A DNA stretch of 5,781 nt from Rhodospirillales bacterium. GTDB taxonomy: Bacteria; Pseudomonadota; Alphaproteobacteria; Acetobacterales; Acetobacteraceae. Numbering within the stretch: position 1 is the first letter of the stretch; each line of letters begins with the position of its first letter. The DNA lies in assembly GCA_903644035.1 (NCBI GenBank), contig CAHJXG010000595.1:1-5781 (forward strand). Direction: 5' to 3'. A program made the translations under genes and the position numbers. This document shows positions 1 to 5,781 of the stretch, piece by piece. The notes beneath the pieces are model-generated. The model saw only the letters and a program-made list of their open reading frames with translations. It made no database searches and was not told the origin of the DNA.

Positions 1-548
1 CCGGGGTTGATCGCCACCGCCCGGACGGCGTCCGCATGGGCGCCGCGGCCCAGCGCGCGGGTGAACGCCATCAGGGCGGCGTTGCCCGCGACGCCTGCGA
101 TGTATCCGGGGTCGAACGTCTCCCCGGCCGCCCCGATCACGTTCACGACCACGCCCTGACGGGCCTTCAGCACGGGATACAGCGCGCGGCACAGGCTGAT
201 GAAGCCGAACACCTTGAGGTCCCAGGCGGCGCGCAGCGTCGCGTCGTCCACCGCCAGCAGGCCACCCGGCGGGATGGCGCCCGCGTTGTTCACCAGGATA
301 TCGACCGCGCCGGCGTCGGCGGCAACGCGCTCGACCTCCGCCTGTCGGGACAGGTCGGCGGCGATGGTCTCGACCCGCACCTGTCGGCGTGACCGCACGG
401 CGGCAGCCGCCTCCTCCAACGCCGCCGGGTCACGGGCGACCAGGACGACATCGCAGCCCTCCTCGGCCAGGGCCTCGGCGCTGGCCCGGCCGATGCCCTT
501 CGAGCCGCCGGTCACCAAGGCGCGCTTGCCCGCCATATGCAGATCCAT
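1..548 (-). CDS. SDR family oxidoreductase-like protein, atypical active site (partial, C-terminus outside window)
   Basis: The first 182 residues of a Rossmann-fold short-chain dehydrogenase/reductase are visible; the gene runs off the left edge. The cofactor motif TGGSKGIG is at residues 13-20, an acidic/basic ARD at 38-40 follows beta-2, and NNAG is at 87-90. The C-terminal half of the fold is recognisable (VVVNVIGAAGE at 133-143, NAALMAFTRALG at 156-167, AINP at 179-182). Aligning NAALMAFTRAL with the usual KAALxxFTRxL puts Asn156 where the catalytic Lys should be and Gly152 where the Tyr should be. The Ser position is Gly/Ala, and the helix-4 Asn is Lys112 (WDLKVFG). I recall similar SDRs with a YIAGxAGN segment, so this may be a defined subgroup rather than decay. 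The ATG at 548 has a good Shine-Dalgarno; an internal ATG at 536 (MAGKRALV) is a weaker alternative. The reading frame is intact. Substrate is unknown. It follows the amidotransferase gene by 38 bases and is probably co-transcribed. Confidence 0.9.
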   Translation of the reverse strand, partial: MDLHMAGKRALVTGGSKGIGRASAEALAEEGCDVVLVARDPAALEEAAAAVRSRRQVRVETIAADLSRQAEVERVAADAGAVDILVNNAGAIPPGGLLAVDDATLRAAWDLKVFGFISLCRALYPVLKARQGVVVNVIGAAGETFDPGYIAGVAGNAALMAFTRALGRGAHADAVRAVAINP

Positions 549-554
549 GGTCAG

Positions 555-561
555 CTCCCTT
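555..561 (-). promoter_or_regulatory. Shine-Dalgarno for the SDR gene
   Basis: On the minus strand AAGGGAG lies 6 bases before the ATG at 548. It supports this start over the in-frame ATG at 536. The 38-base gap to the upstream stop has no obvious promoter or terminator, so this site probably drives translation from the shared transcript. Confidence 0.75.
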
Positions 562-586
562 CGTCAGCCCCGTGCCGCGCCGATGC

Positions 587-1324
587 TCACGCCGCCGTCC
601 TGATCCCGCCGGCATAGGCGCGGCAGGCGCGGCCGAAGGCGCGGAACAGCGTGACGCTGTTGGTGTCCGAAGCATAGTCCCACTCCGGATGCCACTGCAC
701 CCCGAACGCGAAGCGGGCGTCCGGCACCCGCACGGCCTCGACCGTGCCGTCGGGCGCCACGGCCTCCGCCACCAATCCGTCCGCCAAGCGGTCAATCGCC
801 TGGCCGTGCACCGAGTTCACCCGGATGCGCTCATGCCCCAGCAGCCGCGCGAGTTCGCCCGACAGCGCCACGTCGTGCTTCGGCGCGAAGGCCCGGCTGT
901 GCGGACCCGGCCCGCCGCGGTGGTCCAGCCGGCCCGGCACGAGATGCACCTGCTGATGCAGGCTGCCGCCCAGCGCCACGTTCAGCTCCTGGATGCCGCG
1001 GCAGATCGCCAGCAGCGGCATGTCCCGGCGCAGCGCCTCGCGGATCAGCGGCAGGGTCGTGCGGTCGCGGGCGGCGTCGTGGGCGTCGGGCGTCTCGTCC
1101 TCCGCACCGTAGCGGCTCGGCTCCACGTTGCTGGGGCTGCCGGACAGCAGCAGCCCGTCCAGCCGGTCGAGCATGGCGAGGGTCACGTCCCCCAAAGGCG
1201 GGATCAGTACCGGGAGCGCATCGGCGGCGCCCATCAGGGCCGTGCCGTACCGGGCTGGGGTGGCATGCTGCATATGGCCGTTGAGGGTCCGCGTGCAGGC
1301 GGGGATGCCGATCAGGAGAGTCAT
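587..1324 (-). CDS. Class-I glutamine amidotransferase-like hydrolase (gamma-glutamyl-GABA hydrolase / peptidase C26 family)
   Basis: This 245-residue protein has the length and fold pattern of the PuuD-type family, cytosolic enzymes that hydrolyse gamma-glutamyl amide bonds. It opens with LLIGIPAC and has an oxyanion-strand segment GLLLSGSPSNVEPSRYG (57-73). The nucleophile elbow is AICRGIQELNVALGG, with Cys108. VNSVHGQAID (169-178) follows, then VQWHPEW with His212 and Glu214 completing the Cys-His-Glu triad. All catalytic residues are present, so activity is expected. E. coli PuuD acts in putrescine degradation, but no other puu gene is visible here, so the substrate should not be assumed. 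The ATG sits in an ATGA overlap with the stop of the upstream MFS gene; there is only a weak GGA upstream, so translation probably relies on re-initiation. The start matches the family's N-terminus. Confidence 0.93.
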   Translation of the reverse strand: MTLLIGIPACTRTLNGHMQHATPARYGTALMGAADALPVLIPPLGDVTLAMLDRLDGLLLSGSPSNVEPSRYGAEDETPDAHDAARDRTTLPLIREALRRDMPLLAICRGIQELNVALGGSLHQQVHLVPGRLDHRGGPGPHSRAFAPKHDVALSGELARLLGHERIRVNSVHGQAIDRLADGLVAEAVAPDGTVEAVRVPDARFAFGVQWHPEWDYASDTNSVTLFRAFGRACRAYAGGIRTAA

Positions 1325-2523
1325 GGGGCGATGTCCATCATGTGCGGGATCGAGGCAGGCGGCCGTAGACGGTCGGCCAGCACGGCGCCCACGGCGCCGG
1401 CCAGCATCAGTAGGGCCATGGGCCGCGCCGTGCCATCGCTCAAGATGCCGACCAGCACGCCGCTGAGCGCCGCGAGGCAGAAGCCGATGGTACCCATCAG
1501 CGCGGACGCGCTGCCGGCCTGCGCCGCGTGGCGGGACAGCGCGCCGACCGCCGAGTTGGGCATCACGAACCCCATGCTGCCCATCGCCAGCACCACCGGC
1601 AGCACGACGCCATAGACGCCGCCCACATCCAGCACGGCGCAGGTCAGCAGCGTGACGGCGGCGGCCAGATACACCATGGTGCCGATCCGCAGCACACGTG
1701 CCGCGCCGACCCGGGACAGGATGCGCGGGTTGACCTGCGACGCCAGGATGAACGCCCCGGCGCTGGCGCCGAACATCATGCCGTATTGCGCCGGGCTGAA
1801 CGCGAAACGCTGGATCAGGACGGGCGGCGAGCCGCCGATGTAGGCGAACATGCCGAACATCCCCCAGCCGCTCATCATGGCATAGGACAGGAACACCCGG
1901 TCCCGCAGCACCCCGGCATAGCGGGCCGCGAGGTTGCCGAAGCCGAGCTGCATCCGCCGGTGCGGCGGCAGCGTGTCCGGCAGGAAGCGCCAGACCAGCA
2001 CGCAGCAGACGCCGCCATAGGCCGCGGTGAACCAGAAGATCGCGTGCCACGGCGCATAGCCGAGGATGAGGCCGCCCAGCGTCGGCGCCAGGATCGGGGC
2101 CACGCCCATCACCAGCATCAGCCGGGACATCAGGTGCGCCGCAGCCAGCCCGTCCGCCAGGTCGCGCACGACGGCGCGGGGGATCACCATGCTGGCCGAG
2201 CCGCCGAACGCCGCGACGAAGCGCAGCACCGACAGGGTGAGCAGGTCGGGCGCCAGGGCGCAGCCGGCGTTGGCGAGGGTATAGACCGCCGTGCCAATCA
2301 CCAGCGGCCCCCGCCGGCCGTAGCGGTCGGACAGCGACCCCTGGGTGATCTGCCCGATGGCGAGGCCGGCGAACCAGGTCGCGAGCGTGACCTGCGCCGT
2401 GCCGGGCCGCCCGCCCAGGGAGGCCTCGATCGCCGGGAACGCCGGCAGGTACATGTCGGTGGACAGCGGCCCGACCGCGGTCAGGACCCCAAGCAGCACA
2501 GGCAGCCACGCCGGATAGGTCAT
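1321..2523 (-). CDS. Bcr/CflA-type MFS multidrug efflux transporter
   Basis: This 400-residue, 12-helix inner-membrane protein belongs to the drug:H+ antiporter-1 (12-TMS) group of the major facilitator superfamily, which exports small hydrophobic compounds using the proton gradient. Helix 1 carries the Bcr/CflA signature GPLSTDMYLPAFP (18-30). The helix 2-3 loop has MFS motif A, GSLSDRYGRRG (62-72). Helix 5 has the antiporter motif C-like GVAPILAPTLGG (140-151). Late helices carry MPNSAVGAL and AGSASALMGT, also typical of the group. Approximate helices: 7-27, 43-62, 73-92, 96-118, 131-153, 158-179, 209-230, 245-265, 275-295, 300-321, 337-361, 366-384. Substrate cannot be read from sequence. 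The start at 2523 is chosen because it fits family N-termini and because a leader ORF ends in an ATGA overlap there. An in-frame ATG at 2544 (seven residues longer) is possible; neither has its own clear Shine-Dalgarno. The 3' end overlaps the amidotransferase start by four bases. Confidence 0.93.
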   Translation of the reverse strand: MTYPAWLPVLLGVLTAVGPLSTDMYLPAFPAIEASLGGRPGTAQVTLATWFAGLAIGQITQGSLSDRYGRRGPLVIGTAVYTLANAGCALAPDLLTLSVLRFVAAFGGSASMVIPRAVVRDLADGLAAAHLMSRLMLVMGVAPILAPTLGGLILGYAPWHAIFWFTAAYGGVCCVLVWRFLPDTLPPHRRMQLGFGNLAARYAGVLRDRVFLSYAMMSGWGMFGMFAYIGGSPPVLIQRFAFSPAQYGMMFGASAGAFILASQVNPRILSRVGAARVLRIGTMVYLAAAVTLLTCAVLDVGGVYGVVLPVVLAMGSMGFVMPNSAVGALSRHAAQAGSASALMGTIGFCLAALSGVLVGILSDGTARPMALLMLAGAVGAVLADRLRPPASIPHMMDIAP

Positions 2524-2573
2524 TGCGGCATCATGCCAGTCCATCGCGCCGCGGCGAAGCGCCGATGCCGCAT
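2520..2573 (-). CDS. Possible 17-residue leader peptide coupled to the MFS gene
   Basis: An ATG at 2573 opens a 17-codon reading frame, MRHRRFAAARWTGMMPQ, ending in TGA at 2520-2522. The TGA overlaps the MFS start ATG at 2521-2523 as ATGA. The ATG is preceded by AAGGGG with 5-base spacing, a much better ribosome site than anything in front of the MFS start itself. The peptide is basic and resembles no family I know. Its likely role, if real, is to deliver ribosomes to the exporter start by re-initiation, or to sense translation as an attenuator-like leader. The frame is short and the region is extremely GC-rich, so chance is a real alternative. The same bases also code for the seven extra residues if the MFS gene starts at 2544. 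Confidence 0.4.
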   Translation of the reverse strand: MRHRRFAAARWTGMMPQ

Positions 2574-2610
2574 GTCCGCCCCTTGCCCGCGCGACGGCCG
2601 GCGCCGCGGC
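2546..2610. repeat. Two copies of a GC-rich 10-mer flanking the leader ORF start; possible stem
   Basis: GCGCCGCGGC occurs at 2546-2555 and again at 2601-2610. Each copy contains the 8-base palindrome GCCGCGGC, so the two can also pair with each other: 2548-2556 with 2602-2610 gives 9 base pairs and a loop of about 45 bases holding the leader's Shine-Dalgarno and ATG. Inside lies a small perfect hairpin at 2552-2564 (CGGCG, 3-base loop, CGCCG) that competes with the longer stem. There is no T-run, so it is not a standard intrinsic terminator. Short GC palindromes are common at this base composition, so function is uncertain. Confidence 0.3.
2579..2584 (-). promoter_or_regulatory. Shine-Dalgarno ahead of the leader ORF
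   Basis: AAGGGG on the minus strand (followed by CGGAC, then ATG at 2573) is the only strong ribosome site between the MOSC stop and the MFS start. It is out of frame with the MFS gene, which suggests that ribosomes load at the leader ORF. Confidence 0.5.
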
Positions 2611-3104
2611 TAGTCCAACGGCGTGAGCAGATCGCCCAGCCGCACCTCGCCCCCCTCCAGCACCCGCGCCGTAATGCCGCCATGGCCGCGCACCGCGTTG
2701 TAGCCGCCCGCGCCCAGCAGCCGTTCCATCTTGGAGCAGGGATGGCAGTCCCCGCTGCATTCGAGCAGCGCATCGCCCAGGCGAAAGCGCCGCGACTTCA
2801 AGGCGCCCAGGTTGATCCCGCGCACCACGACGTTGCGCCGCAGCAGCCCGGGCGGCGCGCTGTCCTGGCCAAGGTAGCTGCCGATGGCCGCCAGGTGCTC
2901 GGCCGCGATCACCGTGACCTGCCGGGCGCCCTGGGTGGCGCTGCTGTAATGGTCGCCGGCCACGCCTTGGCCCGGCGTCAGCATGAGGGACGCGGGCGAC
3001 AGCATCGGCGCGAGCCGGGCCGGGCGCAGGCCGAGCCATTCGACGACACCGGGCCGCATCGGCACGGCCATCAGCCGGGCGAGCGGGGAGGCCGGGTTCA
3101 GCAC
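2610..3104 (-). CDS. MOSC domain-containing protein
   Basis: This 164-residue protein consists almost entirely of one MOSC domain, the beta-barrel module found at the C-terminus of molybdenum cofactor sulfurases and in the YiiM/YcbX/mARC proteins that handle sulfur or reduce N-hydroxylated bases. Visible motifs are VEWLGLRPAR (21-30), GVAGDHY (47-53, the GxxGD signature), RRNVVVRGINL (89-99), ECSGDCHPCSKME (115-127, with Cys116, Cys120 and Cys123) and RGHGGITARVLEGGEVRLGD (139-158). The conserved cysteine-rich segment is intact. The specific reaction is unknown. The start is a GTG three bases after the transglutaminase stop, with no clear Shine-Dalgarno, so coupled translation is likely. ATGs at 3071 and 3059 are alternatives, but the segment LARLMAVP before VEWLG resembles what I recall of family N-termini, which favours 3104. 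It ends 86 bases before the MFS start. Confidence 0.9.
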   Translation of the reverse strand: MLNPASPLARLMAVPMRPGVVEWLGLRPARLAPMLSPASLMLTPGQGVAGDHYSSATQGARQVTVIAAEHLAAIGSYLGQDSAPPGLLRRNVVVRGINLGALKSRRFRLGDALLECSGDCHPCSKMERLLGAGGYNAVRGHGGITARVLEGGEVRLGDLLTPLD

Positions 3105-3107
3105 GGC

Positions 3108-3950
3108 TCAGAGCGACGAGGTGGAGACCGCCTGGCTCGTGGTCGGCCCCGTGCTGGGCGGCCCGGTGATCGAGACGCGGGGCGCCTCGCTCCCGGACGC
3201 GCCGAAGATGCTGCAGAACGCGACCTCCCCGGCGTCCCGCCCGATGCCGATGCGGACCAGGCCGTCGATCGCGGACTTGCGGGTCGCGTCGAACAGGTAC
3301 CAGGCGCCGCCCTCCGGCCCCTCCAGCCAGGCCTCGAACACCGCGTGGAAATCGGGCGGCTCCAGGCGCCAGGCGTAGGCGCTGACATACCGCGCCGGGA
3401 TGCCCAGCGCCCGGCACAGCGCGATGGCCAGGTGGGCGAAGTCCCGGCACACGCCCTGGCGCTCGATCAGGGTGTCCGCCGCCGAGGTCATCGCGTCCGT
3501 CGTGCCGCTGCGGTAGTCCACGTGGTCGCAGATCCAGTTGCAGATCATCCCGACCCGCTGGTGCCCTGGCGCCATGCCGCCGAACGAGCGCTGCGCGAAC
3601 AGCGCCAGGCGGTCGGACTGGCAGTAGCGGCTGGGGTTGAGGTGGGTCAGGACCTGGAGGGGCAGGCGGCTCGCCGCGACCTCGCCGACCTGGGCCGTCT
3701 CGCACAGCACGGGGTCGAGCGTCACCTCGGCGCGATACTCCAGCCGGAGCGGGCCGGGCTGCGCGCAGACGCGCAGCACGCGGTTGCCGCTCTCCGGCAG
3801 GGTGATGCGTTCGACGTCGAGCGTCGGGGTGATGTCCAGGGTCTCGCTCCGCACCACCTGCCGGTCGAAGCGGGCGGCCTCGACGTTGAAGATGAAGGCG
3901 GTGGGACCCTTGACGTCATACTGCAGCGTGCAGCCAAGCTGGAATTCGAT
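3108..3950 (-). CDS. Transglutaminase-like (COG1305-type) protein with apparent AUC start codon
   Basis: This 280-residue protein has an N-terminal beta-sandwich region (about 1-100, including GPTAFIFNVEAARF) followed by a transglutaminase/papain-like core. The core shows the triad: Cys168 in RQGVCRDFAHLAIALCRALG, His202 in DFHAVFEAWL and Asp221 in YLFDATRKS, with GIPARYVSAY (183-192) between. Members are cysteine proteases, amidases or transglutaminases; the substrate is not deducible. The C-terminal 25 residues are Ser/Thr/Pro-rich. The frame has no ATG, GTG or TTG near its natural beginning; the first canonical start codons are the tandem GTGs at 3857 and 3854, which would remove 31 residues of the beta domain. 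An ATC at 3950 sits 7 bases behind TAAGGAG and gives an N-terminus resembling family members, so I start there. Upstream in the same frame, no canonical start occurs for well over 60 bases into ftsK. The Shine-Dalgarno overlaps the ftsK stop, implying coupling. It stands alone, without the DUF403 (alpha-E) or ATP-grasp partners that often accompany relatives. Confidence 0.88.
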   Translation of the reverse strand: MEFQLGCTLQYDVKGPTAFIFNVEAARFDRQVVRSETLDITPTLDVERITLPESGNRVLRVCAQPGPLRLEYRAEVTLDPVLCETAQVGEVAASRLPLQVLTHLNPSRYCQSDRLALFAQRSFGGMAPGHQRVGMICNWICDHVDYRSGTTDAMTSAADTLIERQGVCRDFAHLAIALCRALGIPARYVSAYAWRLEPPDFHAVFEAWLEGPEGGAWYLFDATRKSAIDGLVRIGIGRDAGEVAFCSIFGASGSEAPRVSITGPPSTGPTTSQAVSTSSL

Positions 3951-3957
3951 GGCGAGG

Positions 3958-3964
3958 CTCCTTA
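3958..3964 (-). promoter_or_regulatory. Shine-Dalgarno overlapping the ftsK stop codon
   Basis: Minus-strand TAAGGAG contains the ftsK TAA stop and a near-perfect anti-16S match, then 7 bases to an ATC codon at 3950. No ATG, GTG or TTG in the transglutaminase frame lies at a usable distance. This site is the main argument for the unusual AUC start. Confidence 0.75.
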
Positions 3965-5781
3965 ATCGTCGTCGTCGCGGGTGGAGCGGGTCAGCACCTC
4001 GCGCTTGCCCACGTGGTTGGCGGCCGTCACGATGCCCTCCTTCTCCATCTGCTCGATCAGCTTGGCTGCGCGGTTGTAGCCGATGCCGAGGTGCCGCTGG
4101 ATGAAGCTGGTGCTCGCCTTGCCTTCTCGGGAGACCAGGGCGACTGCCTGGTCGAACAGTCCCTTCTCGCCATCCCCGGCCGCGGCGATGCCCGATAAGG
4201 ACGGGTTGGAGCCCTCGTCGTCGCTGTCCGCGCCTTCCGTCACCTCGTCGTCGTAGGTCGGCTCGGCCTGGGCGCGCAGGAAGGCGACGATGTCCTCCAC
4301 CTCCCGGTCGGCGACGAAGGGGCCGTGCACGCGGGCGATGCGGCCGCCGCCCTGCATGTGCAGCAGGTCGCCCTGGCCCAGCAGCTGCTCGGCGCCCTGC
4401 TCGCCCAGGATGGTGCGGCTGTCGAACTTGCTGATGACCTGGAAGCTGATGCGGGTCGGGAAGTTCGCCTTGATGGTGCCGGTGATCACGTCGACGGACG
4501 GGCGCTGCGTCGCCATGATGACGTGGATGCCGGCGGCGCGCGCCATTTGCGCCAGGCGCTGCACCGCCGCCTCGACCTCCTTGCCGGCGACCATCATCAG
4601 GTCCGCCATCTCGTCGATCACCACGACGATGTAGGGCAGGGGCTTCAGCGTGAGCGGCTGCTCCTCGTAGGTCGGCCGCCCGGTCTCGCTGTCGAAGCCG
4701 GTCTGCACGCGCCGGGTCACGGTCTCGTTGCGGGCCTGCGCCTCGGCCACGCGGTCGTTGTAGCCGCCGACGTTGCGGACGCCGAGCTGGCTCATCGCGC
4801 GGTAGCGCCGCTCCATCTCCCGCGTCGTCCATTTCAGCGCCGTCACCGCCTTGGACGGCTCCGTCACCACGGGCGCCAGCAGATGCGGGATGCCCTCGTA
4901 GACCGACAGCTCGAGCATCTTCGGGTCGATCATGATGAGGCGGCACTGGTCCGGCGACAGGCGGAACAGGATCGACAGGATCATGGCGTTGATGCCGACC
5001 GACTTGCCGGACCCGGTGGTGCCCGCGATCAGCAGATGCGGCATGCGCGCCAGGTCGGCGATGACCGGGGTGCCGCCGATATCCTTGCCCAGGGCCAAGG
5101 CGAGGCGGCCGGGATGGCCGCGCCAGTCCTCGCTGCCCAGCAGCTCCGACAGGAACACCGTCTCCCGCCTTTCGTTCGGCACCTCGATGCCGATGACGTT
5201 GCGGCCGGGCACGGTGGCGATGCGGACGGCGGTGACGCACAGGCTGCGCGCCACGTCGTCGGCCAGGCCGATCACCCGGGCGCTGCGGATGCCGGGCGCC
5301 GGCTCCAGCTCATACAGCGTGACCACCGGGCCGGGCCGGATGTCGCGGATCGCGCCCTGCACGCCGTAGTCGCTCAGCACGGTTTCCAGCAGGCGGGCAT
5401 TGGCTTGCAGCGCGTCCTCGCTGGGACCCGACCCGGCACGGACCGGGGCGGGGCTGAGCAGCGACAGCGGCGGGAACTGCCAGCCCTCGGTCGGCGACGG
5501 GGCCTCCGCCTGCGGCGGCAGCTTGCGCCTGGCCTCGGTGATGACCGGGGCGGTGACGACGGGGATCGAGATCCCGGTGGGGTCCGGGCGGACGGGTGGG
5601 CGGATGGGCTCAGGCGCCGGGTCCCGGTTGACCGGAGGGGAAACGGGATTGGGCGTGCGCGCGGGCGGCGGCGGTGGCGGCACGGCTTCCGGCATCGGCT
5701 TCAGGCGGCGCAGCACCGGCTCCACGGCCACGCGCCCGGCTTCCGCGGTGCGCACGCCCATGCGGGACAGCAGCCCGGCGA
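3962..5781 (-). CDS. ftsK: DNA translocase FtsK (partial, N-terminus outside window)
   Basis: This is the C-terminal part, about 605 residues, of the septal DNA pump that moves chromosome dimers through the division site and activates XerCD recombination at dif. Numbering is from the internal ATG at 5761. The frame stays open to the window edge (AGLLSR precedes that Met), so the true start with the N-terminal membrane helices lies outside. A proline-rich linker occupies 28-66 (six consecutive prolines at 28-33). The alpha domain spans about 115-210, and the RecA-like beta motor has Walker A GTTGSGKS (247-254), Walker B VVVIDEMAD (379-387) and ATQRPSVDVITG (417-428). An acidic stretch at 503-517 leads to the DNA-reading gamma winged helix at 534-591 (LFDQAVALV, TSFIQRHLGIGYNRAAKLIEQ). 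The protein ends in four aspartates. All motor residues are present. The TAA is shared with the next gene's ribosome site. Confidence 0.96.
   Translation of the reverse strand, partial: AGLLSRMGVRTAEAGRVAVEPVLRRLKPMPEAVPPPPPPARTPNPVSPPVNRDPAPEPIRPPVRPDPTGISIPVVTAPVITEARRKLPPQAEAPSPTEGWQFPPLSLLSPAPVRAGSGPSEDALQANARLLETVLSDYGVQGAIRDIRPGPVVTLYELEPAPGIRSARVIGLADDVARSLCVTAVRIATVPGRNVIGIEVPNERRETVFLSELLGSEDWRGHPGRLALALGKDIGGTPVIADLARMPHLLIAGTTGSGKSVGINAMILSILFRLSPDQCRLIMIDPKMLELSVYEGIPHLLAPVVTEPSKAVTALKWTTREMERRYRAMSQLGVRNVGGYNDRVAEAQARNETVTRRVQTGFDSETGRPTYEEQPLTLKPLPYIVVVIDEMADLMMVAGKEVEAAVQRLAQMARAAGIHVIMATQRPSVDVITGTIKANFPTRISFQVISKFDSRTILGEQGAEQLLGQGDLLHMQGGGRIARVHGPFVADREVEDIVAFLRAQAEPTYDDEVTEGADSDDEGSNPSLSGIAAAGDGEKGLFDQAVALVSREGKASTSFIQRHLGIGYNRAAKLIEQMEKEGIVTAANHVGKREVLTRSTRDDDD

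Noticed and set aside
2587..2612. GC-rich palindromic sequence after the MOSC stop as an intrinsic terminator
   Set aside because: No T-run follows on the transcribed strand, and the next gene begins within 90 bases with signs of coupling.
389..3965. Long plus-strand open frames (389-1615, 1528-2613, 2523-3965) covering most of the window
   Set aside because: They are antisense to well-identified minus-strand genes, are composed largely of Arg, Pro, Ala, Gly and His, match no family and have no domain motifs. They arise because GC-rich codons seldom form stops on the opposite strand.
4634..4641. GGGCAGGG, a match to the E. coli FtsK-orienting KOPS octamer, on the plus strand inside ftsK
   Set aside because: A single match; at about 70% G+C a few such octamers are expected by chance in a window this size, and the orienting sequence in this organism is unknown.
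3951..5240. Open minus-strand frame upstream of the transglutaminase gene, overlapping ftsK, as a real N-terminal extension or fusion
   Set aside because: The translated part is Arg/Gly/Pro-rich shadow sequence from another frame of ftsK. Recognisable protein begins only at the ATC at 3950, directly behind a Shine-Dalgarno.
5660..5690. Run of GGC/GGG/GGT-type triplets near the upstream end of the visible ftsK as a functional repeat
   Set aside because: It encodes the polyproline stretch of the FtsK linker, which is normal low-complexity sequence in this protein.
1..5781. tRNA, rRNA, CRISPR array, insertion sequence or attachment site
   Set aside because: Nearly every base is in one of six coherent genes. 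No spaced direct repeats, terminal inverted repeats, transposase motifs or tRNA-like cloverleaf were seen by eye.

Overview
The window is about 70% G+C and is read entirely from the minus strand. Six genes lie head to tail, so transcription runs from position 5781 towards position 1. The FtsK type (an alphaproteobacterial-looking insert between Walker A and Walker B, proline-rich linker, C-terminal gamma winged helix) and the very high G+C suggest an alphaproteobacterium. Rhodospirillales or Acetobacteraceae is possible, but this is an inference from protein style and not a firm assignment.

Layout in transcription order: (1) the 3' two thirds or more of ftsK, a DNA translocase (3962-5781, cut by the window edge); (2) a single-domain transglutaminase-like cysteine protease/transglutaminase protein (3108-3950), which has no ATG, GTG or TTG at its natural start but an AUC codon correctly placed behind a strong Shine-Dalgarno; (3) a small MOSC-domain protein (2610-3104); (4) a 17-codon leader ORF (2520-2573) whose stop overlaps the start of the next gene; (5) a Bcr/CflA-type MFS drug exporter (1321-2523); (6) a class-I glutamine amidotransferase of the PuuD/peptidase C26 type (587-1324); (7) an SDR-fold protein with a non-canonical active site (1-548, cut by the window edge).

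Gaps between genes are 11, 3, 86 (largely filled by the leader ORF), -4 and 38 bases. The ftsK stop codon is embedded in the next gene's Shine-Dalgarno, and two junctions are ATGA overlaps. This looks like one polycistronic unit or a read-through cluster with heavy translational coupling. No metabolic pathway obviously unites the genes: ftsK is a cell-division/chromosome-segregation gene, and the rest look like accessory export, hydrolase and oxidoreductase functions. No RNA gene, mobile element, CRISPR array or convincing terminator was seen, and no stretch over 300 bases lacks a gene.

I did not find a clear new multi-gene system. The observations most worth a second look are the AUC start codon, the coupled leader ORF ahead of the exporter, and the SDR with a replaced catalytic tetrad.
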